DNA of 64,000 nucleotides from Trametes villosa. Lineage: Eukaryota > Basidiomycota > Agaricomycetes > Polyporales > Polyporaceae. The stretch is taken from the NCBI GenBank assembly GCA_002964805.2, contig PUDQ02000001.1, positions 7,402,001 through 7,466,000 on the forward strand, given 5' to 3'. The notes under the pieces are model-generated. The model was not told the DNA's origin, searched no databases, and saw only the letters and a program-made list of their open reading frames with translations. The position numbers and the translations under genes were made by a program. Shown piece after piece: positions 43,858 to 55,578 of this stretch (within the stretch, counting starts at the first letter, position 1; every line of letters starts with the position of its first letter).

Positions 43858-44320
43858 GACGGCGGGAGGCAACAGGCTGTCGCGTTAGCGCCCAATAGGC
43901 TGAAGTTGGCCCTGCCGATCGGTAGAGCATTGAGGCTACCGGCACCCGCTCAACAACTCACTTCAATATCAATGTCTCGCAGTGTCGAGATGGATGAGAG
44001 CAACGCAACTACACGTTGCTTGGCGTAATATTGAACCCGCGTATTTTCCAGAGACGGGACACGTGTAACAGCGACGGATGAAGTCTCGCCCTCTGCGCCC
44101 TCGCCGCGTCGTACGATGGGCACGCCACCGCCCAGTCATGGCGCGTCGTACGACGAGCAGGAGCTCCGCCAGTCGATTGCGCGGAACGTCGCTCCGTGAC
44201 GAAGTATGTCATACTGAGGAACGATAAAACAAAAGCACATTAAGGGATATATCTAGTCACAACAGAGCACAGGGAAAGTGTGAAGCACAGGGAATAATGT
44301 GGGGACGAACAGACCAGAAC
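43858..44320. other. Intergenic between TRAPPC2L and cytochrome b5
   Basis: About 460 bp; TRAPPC2L promoter and cytochrome b5 3' UTR, both for minus-strand genes. No other feature is supported. Confidence 0.45.
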
Positions 44321-45003
44321 TCATATCGAGCCGCTGGAGTAGTAGCGCCATGCGAAGTAGGCACCGAGCACCGCGAGGGGGACGAAGTACATAGCGCTGG
44401 GGCGGCCATGTTAGACGGGGCGAAGCATCCAGGAAACGTGCGACGTACTTCGAACCCTGCTCAACCGCCGTGTTGACGGCGCTGCCATGGGAGGAGGACG
44501 AGGATGCAGGCCCCTTCGTCTTCAGCTCCTGAAGATAACACCACGTTGAGTACATGTACGTAAGGCTATAGGGAATGCCACGTACGTCCGTCTTTTCAAA
44601 GTCACCAACCAGCAGATCCTTGAGGAGCGCACGGGCCTCGTCGGAGTGGCCGACATCCTCGAACGCCTCGGTGGAATCCCGACCTGCATGGCTCAATGAG
44701 ACTGCGGCCCTAGTGGCGAGATAGAAGTATTGCCAACGCACCGGCCTCCGCGAGGATCACCTCGTCGCCTCCAGGGTGCTGAGTGTGCGTGTTAGGGTTT
44801 GCTGTGATCTGCACTCCCTCAAAACGCTACCGCGTACCTCGTCAATGAATTTCGTGACATCGTACACTGGAGCGCGGCGTGAGCTGTCATCCCACGGACA
44901 GAGATAGGCTCGGGGACTGACCCTTCTCGTGCAAAAGAAGGTAGAGGCTCTCCTTGTTGCTGTGAGCCTTGAGCTCAGAGTAGGTGACGAGCTTGGTGGC
45001 CAT
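44321..45003 (-). CDS. CYB5: Cytochrome b5, tail-anchored
   Basis: Small haem protein that passes electrons to desaturases and P450s on the ER. Six exons give about 133 residues. The b5 domain covers about residues 3-82, starting YSELKAHSNKESLYLLLHEKVYDVTKF. The two haem ligands are His in HPGGDEVILAEAG and His in EDVGHSDEARALL. After a Ser/Lys linker, the last 25 residues form one hydrophobic segment (MYFVPLAVLGAYFAW) with a short polar end, a C-terminal tail anchor. Introns of about 52-65 nt split the haem motif between DE and HPGG, as in many fungal b5 genes. Confidence 0.94.
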
Positions 45004-45738
45004 TGCGGGACGGTGGAGGAGGAGGGAGAGGGAGGAGGGACAGAGAGTGACAGGGACAGACAGGGACAGCTGGGGTGATGGGCGACAAATGAGCGTCGCG
45101 CTATATGAGCAGCGCTGATTCCCACGTGGCGAGCAGGATTATGCTGTCGGCACCCTCTTCCCCATCAGTTCGCCCGCGTCTGCACGCGTGAAATATGCTT
45201 TGACAAACGGCAGAGCTCGGTCTCGGGGCATCTCGCCCATGGTCTCCTGCCTGCGCGGTATCCGTCGGACTGCATGTCGGATGTGCCTTCAAATCTCAGC
45301 TGAATTTACCGGGACTGCGTGCGTGCGTATTTGCAACGCCGCTGCGAGTGGACCGGCTACCCCGGCTGTAGCTTGCGTGCTTCCCGACTCTTCCTCACTT
45401 ATCATGTCGTAACTCATCCCGAGATGGCCTCCCCATATCTACAGACCGCCGCGTATATGGCGCCGCGTCAGTTCGCTGGGAGTATTGCTGCAGGACGCAG
45501 CGTCAATGCTGCAGCCACCGCGGGCGTCTAGCTGTGCCAAGGAGGACCGGAATTTGCCGCCCATGCAGGAGCCCAAAGCGGCAGGTGTTGTAGCTCCGCC
45601 GGGGTCGGACGAGCGTGCGCTCAAATCTTACCAGCCGCCGTCATCCTCCCTCCCCGCCTCCGTCATCGACGCGCCCGCCGCCCCCGCCAACGCGAAGAGC
45701 TCTACGCGCACGCCCTCCCCATCTGCTCTGGACACGCC
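45004..45738. other. Divergent region between cytochrome b5 and the FG nucleoporin
   Basis: About 735 bp. Overlapping short plus-strand frames at 45319-45829 exist, but none joins in phase to the downstream gene. I read this as two promoters and leaders, possibly with upstream ORFs for the nucleoporin. Confidence 0.45.
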
Positions 45739-48700
45739 ATGGACAACGATGAGTCTGCCGACATCCTTGGAGGGCGCCTCCAGGTTTCACCGCCCCGTCC
45801 TGCTATTTGGGCCGATCCTGGGCGTATAACTCTTCTGCTGGGGGTGGCGACCGTCGTCGCTCTAGCTTGGGTACGCCTAGGGCCGCACTATAGGCAGTGG
45901 AAGGAGACCCGGTATCGCAAGTGAGTATCTTGTTCATGAGGTGGCCCAAGCCACATCTCACCTTTGGACTCGCAAATAGGGCAATGCGTCGCCGCCATGG
46001 CATCCCAGATGATGACCACCGGCCGTTCAACGTAGCATATGCTGCTGCTTTGCAGGCTCGGAAAAGAGGGGAGGGCAAGGGTCAGAGTGTCCTGCAACCC
46101 GCGCCACAAGTTGTCTCCGCGGAGGAGGGCTCGCAATTCCCACCAACGACAGATCCCACAATGGGTAAGCATGCATTGCGAAAAGCACCAAATTCCATGA
46201 GGTGGGACTAACAGCTTGTGGGTGGTATAGGCAGCACACCCTTACCCCAGTCGGCGGGAGTACCGTCCATATACCAGAATGGGCACGTATTCACCGGCCT
46301 TCATCCCGATGTCAACAGGTATGGTAGCCCTGCACGCCCTTGTATTCTTAATTTTCTCACGTCCCTGCCAAGCCACCATGCACAACCCTTGCAGGGTGTA
46401 GCAGGGCCCTCAACCTTACAAGTCCCACTCGCTCACGCTCCGAACGGCTCGCATGTGTCAAGTAGCTCTGGTGTGCGGACACCCCGCTCTACCACCGGAA
46501 GACAGAGTCTAGCCACGAGGACGCTTCACGGCAAACACGCACTTGATGACGAAACGGACGCTGGACCTGAGACGCTGGCTAAGAAATCCCGTGTTGCAGG
46601 GGAAGAGCTCATTGATGGCGACGAGGAACACGAGTGGCGCGATGATGAGGACGAGATGGACGTCGACCCCGGCACACAACATGGACAACGCGGTTCGAAA
46701 CGGGTGGCCAGTCTGGAGGACGACGAAGGGCTCGCGCTATCCCGTGCAGAACGGCGCGACAAAAGGGCTCGCAAGTTCTCTCTGGAGAAGCCGCTTGATG
46801 CTTCTGACGACGAAATGGAAGAAGACGAGCTGGATGACGACCTCGAGTATATCCACAGTGTTGCCCGCGGAAAGAAGCGGGATCGCGCAGAGGCCGGCTC
46901 GACGTTTGGCGGGGACGACTCAGTCGTGGACGATGACGAGAAGCCGCACAGGCATCGGCGCAGACGGGTGGTCTCGAACAAGCTCGCGCAATTATCGGCG
47001 CGTGGCCAGAAGCGTGTTCGCGATCTCGAATCTCTCGAGAGCGACGACTCCGATGTCGAACGCCCGAAGCGTGAGCTCACGCGGAAGAAACGTGGCAAGC
47101 GGTCCGACGAGGAGATTGTGCCCCTGTCCAACGACCCTCTGTGCAAAGGCAGGCGCATCGGCGAAGAGTGGGAAGCGAACGGGATTCGGTTCAAAGTGGG
47201 TCCCAATGGTCAGAGACTTAGGCAAGAGTTGGTGAAGAAGTCGCGCACCCGGTTCCCCATGGTGAGTATGTTTGAACGGCCGCCAAATATTAGTGCTCAT
47301 TGTCATGCAGCCCAGCGATTCTCAACACCCTGATCGCCGCGCGAATGTCGATGTCTATGTCGAGACGTGGCTCACGGAGGAGGAATACCAGTCTGCAAAG
47401 GACAGGCATGAACTCGCATGGCAAGATGCGCCGCCAACGCCCCCCGAGCCGCAGACCCCTGGTGATGTTCCCGTAAGACTTGCATTGATTCACGTCAGCC
47501 GAAATTATTAACCATCGCTCGATGCCAGGATTCACCCTCGAAGGCTGGTAAGAACCTCCTCTGGTCTTCTACCATGGCGTCAAGAGAAAGTCCAGCAAAG
47601 CGGGGCCCCTTCAGGCAGTCCATCGCTACCAACGTCGGCTTACGTCTGAGCATGCTCGCTCCTGCGCCGGTATCCTCTAGCCGCCGCATCTCCTCGGTGT
47701 ACCAGGCGCCAGCTTCCCCCGCTTCTGACAGCCCTAAGCTTCACAAGACCAAGTCTTACTCGAAGTGGGAGAAGCAGGACCTGGAGGCTGCAGCCATGTC
47801 GAAGATTCGGGAGAAACAGCAACAGCAACAGTTGAAGGCTGCCCCGGCTCCCGCTCCAGCTCCGTCACCCTTCGGTGCGCCGCCAGCCCCCTCTGCAGCC
47901 ACAGCGCCCAAGCCGGCAGAGAAACCAGCGCAAGGCTCTGGTCCATCGTTTGGTGGCTTCCCGCCTGCTCCGACACCCGCGCCTGCCAGCATACCTGCCA
48001 CAGCGCTTCGCAAGTTGAACGCCCCTGCTACACCCGCCTTCCCTTTCCCCTCGTCAACGGGCGCTAACACGGCGTCAGCCCCTGCCCCAGCCGCAACTCC
48101 CGGTTCTCAGCCCTCGACCTCCGTACCCTCTTTCTTCTCCAAGCCATCGGCTCCGGCTTCTGCGCCAGCCCCAACCCCTCCTGCTGCCAGCAACAGCACG
48201 CCCAACTTCTTCGCCAAACCGGCACAGGCCAACACGCCCACCCCTGCCGCTACACCAGCTGCGGCGGCTCCCCCAACGGCACCGAAAGCCCCCTTCAGCT
48301 TTGCTCCGGCTTCCAACACCGCGCCCCAAGCTACGCAGCAGCCTACCAATAGTGCGCCGACCGCGAACGGATCCGTCAAGGCTGAAGAGCCGAAGCAAAC
48401 TCCTGGAGCCTCGCTGTTGTCGCGTCTCGGGATGGGCCCCCCACCAGCCGCACAGCCCCCTGCCGCGTCGCCGTTCTCATTTGGCAAGCCTGCGAACACG
48501 CCTGCGCCGTCAGCGCCGGGCCCGGCGGCGGCCGCCTCGCCCTTTGGGGCACCGGCGAGCAACTCGAACGGTACGGGAGCCGCTCCAGCGAAGTTCAACT
48601 TCGGCGCGCCTTCCAAGCCGGCGAGCTCCGCCCCCGCCCCCGCACCTGCGGCGAGTGGCACCCCCGCCGCGTCCTCACCTGCGTCTACGACCACGCCGGC

Positions 48701-49766
48701 CGGCAGCGTCCTAGCTAAGTTCAGCTTCGGTGTGAACAACGCTGCGTCGCAACCCGCCGCGCCTGCTCCTAGCGCACCCGCTCCCAGTGCGCCTGCCCCA
48801 AGCCCGTTCCAGAATAGCGCGACCAGTGCTCCGAGCGCTCCGAAGTCTGCATTTGGGTTCGGTAACTCTAGCATACCCGCCTCGAGCCCGTTTGGCGGCG
48901 CCTCGACTACCGCTGCGAGCTCTTCGCCGTTCGGTGCACCTGCGGGAAGCAACCCATCACCATTCGGCGGGGCAGCGGCCGGTACCTCAACGCCTGCTTC
49001 GAACCCCTCGCCGTTTGGCGCCCCTGCGAACGGGACGGCGAAGCCCGCTGAAACCCCAAAGTCTGCGTTCGGGTTTGGTGCCCCTCCGGCCGCCACGACT
49101 GCTCCCTCGTCGACGCCTGCGGAGGCGCCGAAGTCGGCGTTCTCGTTTGGTAACAGCGCGACGCCATCCGGTGGTGCCTCCATCTTCGGTGGCGGCGCGG
49201 CGCAGAACTCGACTACCCCGAAGACGGATGCCCCGAAGGCAGCCTTCTCCTTCGCCTCCTCGTCTACTCCGGCGTTCGGCGGGTCCTCGTCTACCCCCAC
49301 GTTCGGTGCAGCTTCCTCTACCCCTGCCTTCGGTACGGCTTCCTCCACTCCCGCATTCGGCGCGGCTTCCTCCACCCCTGCTTTCGGCGCCACAAGCACG
49401 CCTGCTACCGCGGCGCCTGGCAGCAAGGCCGCGTTCTCCTTCGCGACGAACAACGCCGGCTCATCGTCTACACCCGCTACGGACGCAAGCAAGACAGAGA
49501 CCAAGGCACCATTCTCATTCAACTTCGGCGCGTCCAGCACCACCACGGCCACCACCAACGGCGCCGGCTCTGGCTCTGCGGCACCATCGCCCTCCGCGTT
49601 CGGCTTCGGAGCGCAGCCATCGTCGACCACCGCGACAGCGCCAGCTGCGTCCTCACCGTTCGGCGCGGCTCCCACGACCAAGCCGGGCAGCGGCGCGTTC
49701 GGCTTCGGTGCGCCGTCGGGCTCTTTCTCGTTTGGCTCCAACGCAGGACAGAACACGCAAAAGTAG
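45739..49766 (+). CDS. Membrane-anchored FG-repeat nucleoporin (POM121-like layout)
   Basis: Six exons (45739-45920, 45980-46164, 46231-46318, 46373-47261, 47311-47472, 47529-49766) join to 1,247 residues. One transmembrane helix lies at residues 29-46 (ITLLLGVATVVALAWV), followed by basic YRQWKETRYRKAMRRRHGI. Residues about 200-440 hold acidic runs and clustered basic signals (HRRRRVVSNKL, RELTRKKRGKR). Then KSYSKWEKQDLEAAAMSKIREK leads into about 700 residues of Pro/Ala/Ser sequence with many FG, FSFG and FGFG repeats. An N-terminal membrane helix, NLS-like region and C-terminal FG repeats is the arrangement of vertebrate POM121; the FG part resembles fungal Nup1/Nup124. The 54-nt intron at 46319-46372 was chosen because it restores frame. 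Confidence 0.8.
49260..49394 (+). repeat. Five tandem 27-bp units coding SSTPAFGxx in the nucleoporin
   Basis: Five head-to-tail units of exactly 27 bp encode SSTPAFGGS, SSTPTFGAA, SSTPAFGTA, SSTPAFGAA and SSTPAFGAT. Third-position differences between units show that the array is not brand new. It lies inside the FG domain and adds one FG per unit. Confidence 0.9.
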
Positions 49767-50308
49767 TTATGCCGCATGCACTTTCCTTCCACATGTACAT
49801 ACGTTCGTATGCCCGCCCCTCCCCCCTCCTTGCACATATCGCTGGTAGCTTACGCCCGTAAATATGTAACATGGTAATTACACCACACTGTAAACACAGA
49901 CATGCATAACAGATTCTCCGCCTACTCCCTTTGTGACCAGGCCCGATGTGAATATACTATGTGAAGAGCTGGATAGCCTCGAGGTCCATTGACATGCACG
50001 TGAAAGTGGTGGCTGGCGGCGAAGTGTGGACGGATCAGAGACGCTGTTCGGTGTCCCCCACAGTTTGCCTCCGTCTGGGGCGACGACAGTCCGGACCAGC
50101 CTCCACAACCTGCCACCCGCACCCACCTAGCTCGACACGACGCGACTACTGAGCCAGCCTCCGATCTAGTGTCATAGGGGCTGACCGGGCTGACACCAAT
50201 TCATCTGCGCCGTCTCCATCTCACACTGGAACAACTCAGAAGCTAGCAGACCTACGCTTGTCTCTGCGCTCACTCTATGATTCTGAAGGTCCTTGACCTC
50301 ACTGGCTG
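49767..50308. other. Intergenic between the nucleoporin and the coiled-coil gene
   Basis: About 540 bp; nucleoporin 3' UTR and next promoter. No supported feature. Confidence 0.45.
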
Positions 50309-52916
50309 ATGTTGTCTACAAACCCTACGGCGACACCGCGCCCTCTGCCTCCGGCGAAGACCCGCAAGTCGAGTGCATTGCACTACTCGAAGCTTGCCCC
50401 TCCGCCACCCTACGCCCCTCCTCTGTCAGACTTGCTCGTAGGAGATTCCCCATCCCCGCACGCACACCCGAATGAAGCTGCCGCACCGACTGACGAGTGG
50501 ATGGACGAGAAGTCGCGCGAGGAACTCTCCGGGCTGCTGCTCAAAGCGGATGGGATCATCAAGACGCGTGAAACAGGTATGCATTGCATCCCCCGTTCGC
50601 GTCCTCGTGAGCTCAAGTCGGCGCACCGGTGTCTCAGAGCTGAGCTACACTTCGGCTCTGGTCAAGAGTCTGTACGACGACAACGTCGCGCTCAAGACCA
50701 AGCATGAAGCCCTCCTCGCCCGGCTCCCTGCCGCGGCGATGTCCTCCCCCGCACCCTCCACCCCCACCTCCCCACGCCTCAGGTCCCCCAGCTCCTCCTT
50801 GTCCCCTTTCCCTGGTATCATGTTCCCGTCGTCTTCGGACGAATCATTGCAGCCCCTACCTCCGGCAGCCCGTCTTCGACATACACGGAGGATATCTGTG
50901 ACGCCTGGAGACCTAGCCCATCTGTCCGACCAGAACGCAGAGCTGCTGGACAAGCTTGAGAGGTTGGAAGCCGAGTCTACGAAGGCGGATCAAGCGGGAA
51001 AGCGGAAGCTACGAAAGCTGGAGCAGGAGATCCAGACGCTGCGAGACGAGCTGGACAAGACACACGCGCGAGGGGCCGAGCTGGAGGAGAGAGCAAACGC
51101 GGCAGCCAGCGCCGTGCAAGCTCAACAGCGTAAAGAGGAACGACAGGCATGGATCCGAGCCTTAAAGGAGAAGTCTGCGTCCCTATCCGGTTCTGATTTT
51201 GCTGGAGCCGAGGTTAGGGACTTCGCCCCTCCTCCAGAGCTACCTCGGTTTGCCGCCAGCAGGACTCCTCATACGCCCATAGACCCGTCGGAAGCCTCCG
51301 GTGACATGTCCGACATCTCCTTCGAACCTCCCTCCTTCGTCGAGGATCCGGATGCCTTGGACCCAGACGGTTCAGCCGACCACGACTCATGCCCTTCAAC
51401 CCCTCCTACTACCCTCCGCGACGTGCAGCAGCCAGAAACGGAGTACGCCATCGTCTCACAGCTCTTGTCCAAGATACGTGAGCTGGAGGAGACGAACACC
51501 CAGATCAAGGAGCAGCAGCAGATCACGGAGGAACGAATGCGCGCCACGCAGTGGGACGTCGACAGCATCAAGCGAGTCTATGACTGCTTAGACGTGGCCG
51601 ACATTGATGTAGAAGACTACGAGGAAGCTGAACAGCCCACCCGCGGTTCCCGGGTCCCTTCCGGCGGCACTATCAAGTTCAGCAGCCTTCGACGGACGCT
51701 GATCGGAGACATGAGCAGGTTGGCGATGGACGAAGGGACGAGTGGCTTCGTTGGCGGCATCTCCAGGGATATGCAGAGCACTGTTCGCGAGACTCTCGGT
51801 GGCCACAGAGCTTCAGGACACAAACCACGCAAATCGGTAGTCGGACTGTTCGACGCGGATCCGGAGAGGATGGAGGACAGCTATCCGGCGTTGAAGATCT
51901 CTCCGGACTTCCGTGCAACGCACCAGTCAACTCCCCGCCGCGCAGACGCGGAAGACACCTCTATCTGGTCAACAGCTGCAACCGATGGCGTCGCGCCTCT
52001 GTCGCCATCTATCAGCACCCTGCAGGCTCCTTTGGAGGGGCCACAAACCGGGCGCACACTAGGCAGCGAGTTGGGAAGCGAGTACGGCGACGACTGGCAA
52101 GACAGAGGCTTTAACCACCACCTCCGCACGACCAGCCTATACAGCCTCGCCGGCCTGAACCTCTCGCAGTCCGTTCCAGGCTCCCCATCCGAGTCTCACG
52201 CCGCCCCTCCATCCATAGCCTTCCCGTCCACCCTTGACGTCCAGCCAGACGAGTACGTCGCGGGCCTCTCCACGCCACCGCAGGCCGCCGCGTTGCAGCT
52301 CACAGTCGAGCCTCCGACGCCAACGCCTGACCGGCTGCGCTCGCCCGCAGCCGCGCGCCAGATCCGCCTCTCGCAGACGATGCGCGCGCGCACGAACCGC
52401 TGGGTCGAGGGCCGCTTCCAGCAAGAGTCGCTCCGGGACAACGTCCTCCGCAAGCGGCAGACGACCACCGCACACGGCCGGCGCGCAAGTGCAAGCGCAA
52501 AGGGCAAGGCGCGGGAGGACTCTGGGGCGACGCTCGATGAGACGTTCGACGACGCGATCTCGCAGGTGCGCCGCGTGCGCAGCCGCGCGAGCCTCGCCGC
52601 GCTGGGCCTCGCCGCCGCCGTCGCTGCGCAGCCCTCGGGCCGCCGGGAGATCGAGCTGCCGCGCGAGGACGAGCCGCATGAGGGGGAGGCTGACCGGTCG
52701 CTCGAGCTGCGGCGGCTGTCCCAGGGCGAGGCGGCGGCGGTCGCGGACCCGGTGAAGCGCGAGGGCTTCGTGGGGCTCGTGCTCGAGGCGTGGCTCTGGC
52801 TGCAGTTCGCGATCGTCGTGATGCTGTTCTTGTGGGCGATGGCGAAGCGCGGGCCGAAGATCGTGCTCGAGGCGGAGCGGCGGAACGCACAGCGCGGAGG
52901 GGGGCCGCTTCCTTGA
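50309..52916 (+). CDS. Tail-anchored coiled-coil protein of unknown function
   Basis: Two exons (50309-50576, 50638-52916) give 848 residues. A first coiled segment spans about residues 68-110. A long one at about 200-285 is rich in Leu heptads (LSDQNAELLDKLERLEAES, KLRKLEQEIQTLRDELDK). A third lies near 380-420 (SQLLSKIRELEETNTQIKEQQQ). The middle is Ser/Pro-rich. Near the C-terminus, a helix at about 800-825 (EAWLWLQFAIVVMLFLWAMA) is followed by about 23 mostly polar residues, the design of a tail-anchored membrane protein with a large cytoplasmic or nucleoplasmic part. I do not recognise an orthologue. Golgin, spindle-pole-linked or KASH-like roles are possible, but no KASH signature is visible. 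Confidence 0.75.
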
Positions 52917-53215
52917 GCGAGTACTCGACGTCTCGCCACGACATTCCTTACTAGTTAGCGCGTCGAGCGCGCCTTTGAGGCGTATCTTATATCTCAGTAG
53001 CAGTTGTATCCAGCATGCATGTATACCAGCCCACACGGACGCCTCAGTACCCTCGTTATAGGACCATCACATTCCCGCACGGATGCATTAATACCAATTC
53101 GTACACTATCCAGACGGCAAAGACCCTCGACAACTTGGATACAACAGAATAGCACCTTCGCTGGATCCCTCACCAACTTGACGAGAACACCGCACGCCCT
53201 CCAGATCCCCTCGAC

Positions 53216-54480
53216 TCAACACTTGCCCACAGTCTTCTCGAGCCACACCAGGAGCGCCCTGTTCAGCTTCTCATGCGCCTCGAGCTGCACCCAGTGGCCG
53301 GAGTCGTACGTCTCAACGGTCGCCTTCTCACAGAACTGCTGCACGATCTGCGCGGATGGCTCCGCGAGGCAGACGTAGTCGCGCGCGCAGGCGGCGAAGT
53401 ACACGGGGTGCTTGAGCTTGAGCTTCTCCTTGTTCACCGCTGTGTGCGGCGTGTCGGCGTCAGCGGATACGCGGGGGTGAGATGGGAGGGCGTACCTTCG
53501 TCGTCCTTGGACATAAGCCCGGAGGCCATGACCTTGTACCAGTTGAGCGACGCGGCGAAGCCGGTCTTGTGCCAGTCCGCTAGCATGCGCGCCTTATCCT
53601 GCATAAGTGTTAGCGTATCCGCGGGATATTATTCGACAGGATAGTACGAACATCCGGGGTGATGAATGACGCGAGCGGCACCTTCTTGTCTGCTTGCAGC
53701 CACGGCTTGAGCGCGCCGGCGGGGGAGAGCACGGTCTTCCAGAGGAGGGGGTCGGCCGAGTACCAGATACTAAGCATGGACTCCAGCTACAGCAATTGTC
53801 ATGCGTGAGCAGTGGCATACAGTGTGTTGGGACAGCGCCAGACGTACGTGCGCGTGAACGATGTCCTTCGCCCCATCCTCTGCCAAGAACCTGCGTGAAC
53901 GTCGGTATATAGCCACATCCGGGGAGACGCGCGAGGTACATACAACCAGTATCCAAACAGCTCAGCCTGGAAGTGCTTCACGTTGAACTGGAGTGCCGTC
54001 TTTACATCGAAGCCGGCCAGTAGTGGGTAGTACCCGCCCGCGAGAAACGCGAACGCGGCGAAGCGTTCCGGGTAGTACGACGCTAGACGAGAGGTGACGA
54101 TGGAGCCCCTGCGCGCACCCTCAGCACAAGGCGCTACGCGTACGCCGTACAGGAACGCACCAGTCATGGCCGACCGCGACAGCCTGCCCCGCTTTCACCT
54201 GGCTGAGAATGTCGACCAGGTCCGCGCAGATCCTGCTGGGGGCGTAGCTCTGGAGTTGGGCTGGCTTGGAGGAGCCGCCGTGGCCAATTAGGTCAGGCGC
54301 GACCACGCCGTAGCCCGCCTTCGCGAAGAACGCGGCCTGGTGGTGCCAGTCGTGCGAGGTGGACGGGAAACCGTGCACGAAGAGGAGGGTGAGCTTCGAC
54401 GCGCTCTTGGGCGGGACCACGAAGGTGTGGTAGGTGTTCCCGGACTTGGTGCGGATGTCTTTGTACGAGCGGGGGTCCAT
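53216..54480 (-). CDS. Epoxide hydrolase-like alpha/beta hydrolase
   Basis: Opens epoxides to diols through an Asp nucleophile. About 335 residues in six exons, starting at 54480 (MDPRSYKDIRTK). The oxyanion motif is VHGFPSTSHDWHHQ (about residues 35-48) and a second is APDLIGHGGSSKP. The nucleophile is Asp106 in AVGHDWGSIV, whose last codons are split by an intron at 54109-54160. The cap domain holds YYPLLAGFDVKTALQF and WYSADPLLWKTVLSP. The catalytic His is in SGHWVQLEAHEKLN near the end, with the acid expected in CARDYVCL. Fungal relatives act on host-derived or self-made epoxides; the substrate is unknown. No signal peptide, so likely cytosolic. Confidence 0.9.
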
Positions 54481-55578
54481 GGCGTGACTCTCGGTGGTTG
54501 AGCAGGACGTGGAGTAGGCCTGTAGCAGATGCTAGAGTACACGGATGCTGGAGCAGAGCAGAGCAGAGGTGTGTGGCCGAGGAGCGCAGCGCTGGGCTGT
54601 ATTTAAGGCGTGTGGTCTTTGTCCTAAGCCACATAGCCAGACCGCGTGTTTAGCCATAGATGGTGACATACGGAGGGTAGGACCAAAGGCACCATATCAG
54701 GAAGACAAAGGAGGCCAACGCAGAATGAAAGGGCCACAGCAGCAGAGAGCAGGAGCGACAAGGATTGAGGTGCTTGCTGAAGGCGCGTGTTGTCGCGAAG
54801 CGAGTGGCGTGAGCGTAGAGCGCGTCGAATATGCCACGAGACCGTGTGTTGGGTGGCACTTTGTCGAGGAATATGGCAGCATCCAGGGTGGCAACTGGAA
54901 CTCAGGTACACGGAGGGCCCGCGCAAGCGGGATGCAGGTGGTGGCACAACTCGGCCAGCCTAGGTGTGCATACCTCCCGAGGGAACTTGATGATGATTCT
55001 TGCCCCCTCGCAGCTCGGCACTGGCAAGTGGGTTCGTCCTTGACAGTAGCAACAGACCACACAGCACACTAGTAAGAGGTGCGTGAGTGACTACGCAGAA
55101 GCAATTCATGCATACTGCGCAAAACATTGCTGGGATGGGGTTCCTGGTGTGTAGATTCTGTGCCAGTGTACACTTCCTTGTGATTGTCATGAGTTCTTCG
55201 AGGCATTGACAGATATGCAGAGCCAGCAGTGGTTTCCTGAGTTCCTTAGTTGTCGTATCCTCGCAGAGCTACGATGTTTAGCGCTACAGCCTCAGTGGTG
55301 GACGAGAGAGGAGGAGGCCGCCGACCGTCAGCCTCTCGGGCGTCTCTCGAAAGTGCATCGGAACAACGGACCGGCAGACGGATATGGCAAGTAGGAACGC
55401 AGGCGTCGCATCGCGTGACGTCATGATGATGTTCCCTGCGTACCCGCACAAGTCCGTCCAGAACGCCTTGCGCACTTCAGGGTAGGAGGCATCCTACCCA
55501 ATTATAGCCGGCCCGCCATGTAGCTCGCAGAGCCTACTACACGGGCTCGCACTACTCACCCTCATCCCACGACCATCC
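54481..55578. other. Intergenic between epoxide hydrolase and RCF2
   Basis: About 1.1 kb containing both divergent promoters. Open frames here begin with non-ATG codons or lack conserved features, so no gene is called. Confidence 0.45.

Noticed and set aside
48107..49837. 576-codon open frame antisense to the FG nucleoporin
   Set aside because: It mirrors the Pro/Ala-rich repeats on the other strand; the plus-strand frame has the FG repeats and joins upstream exons. Long antisense frames are expected in GC-rich repeat DNA.
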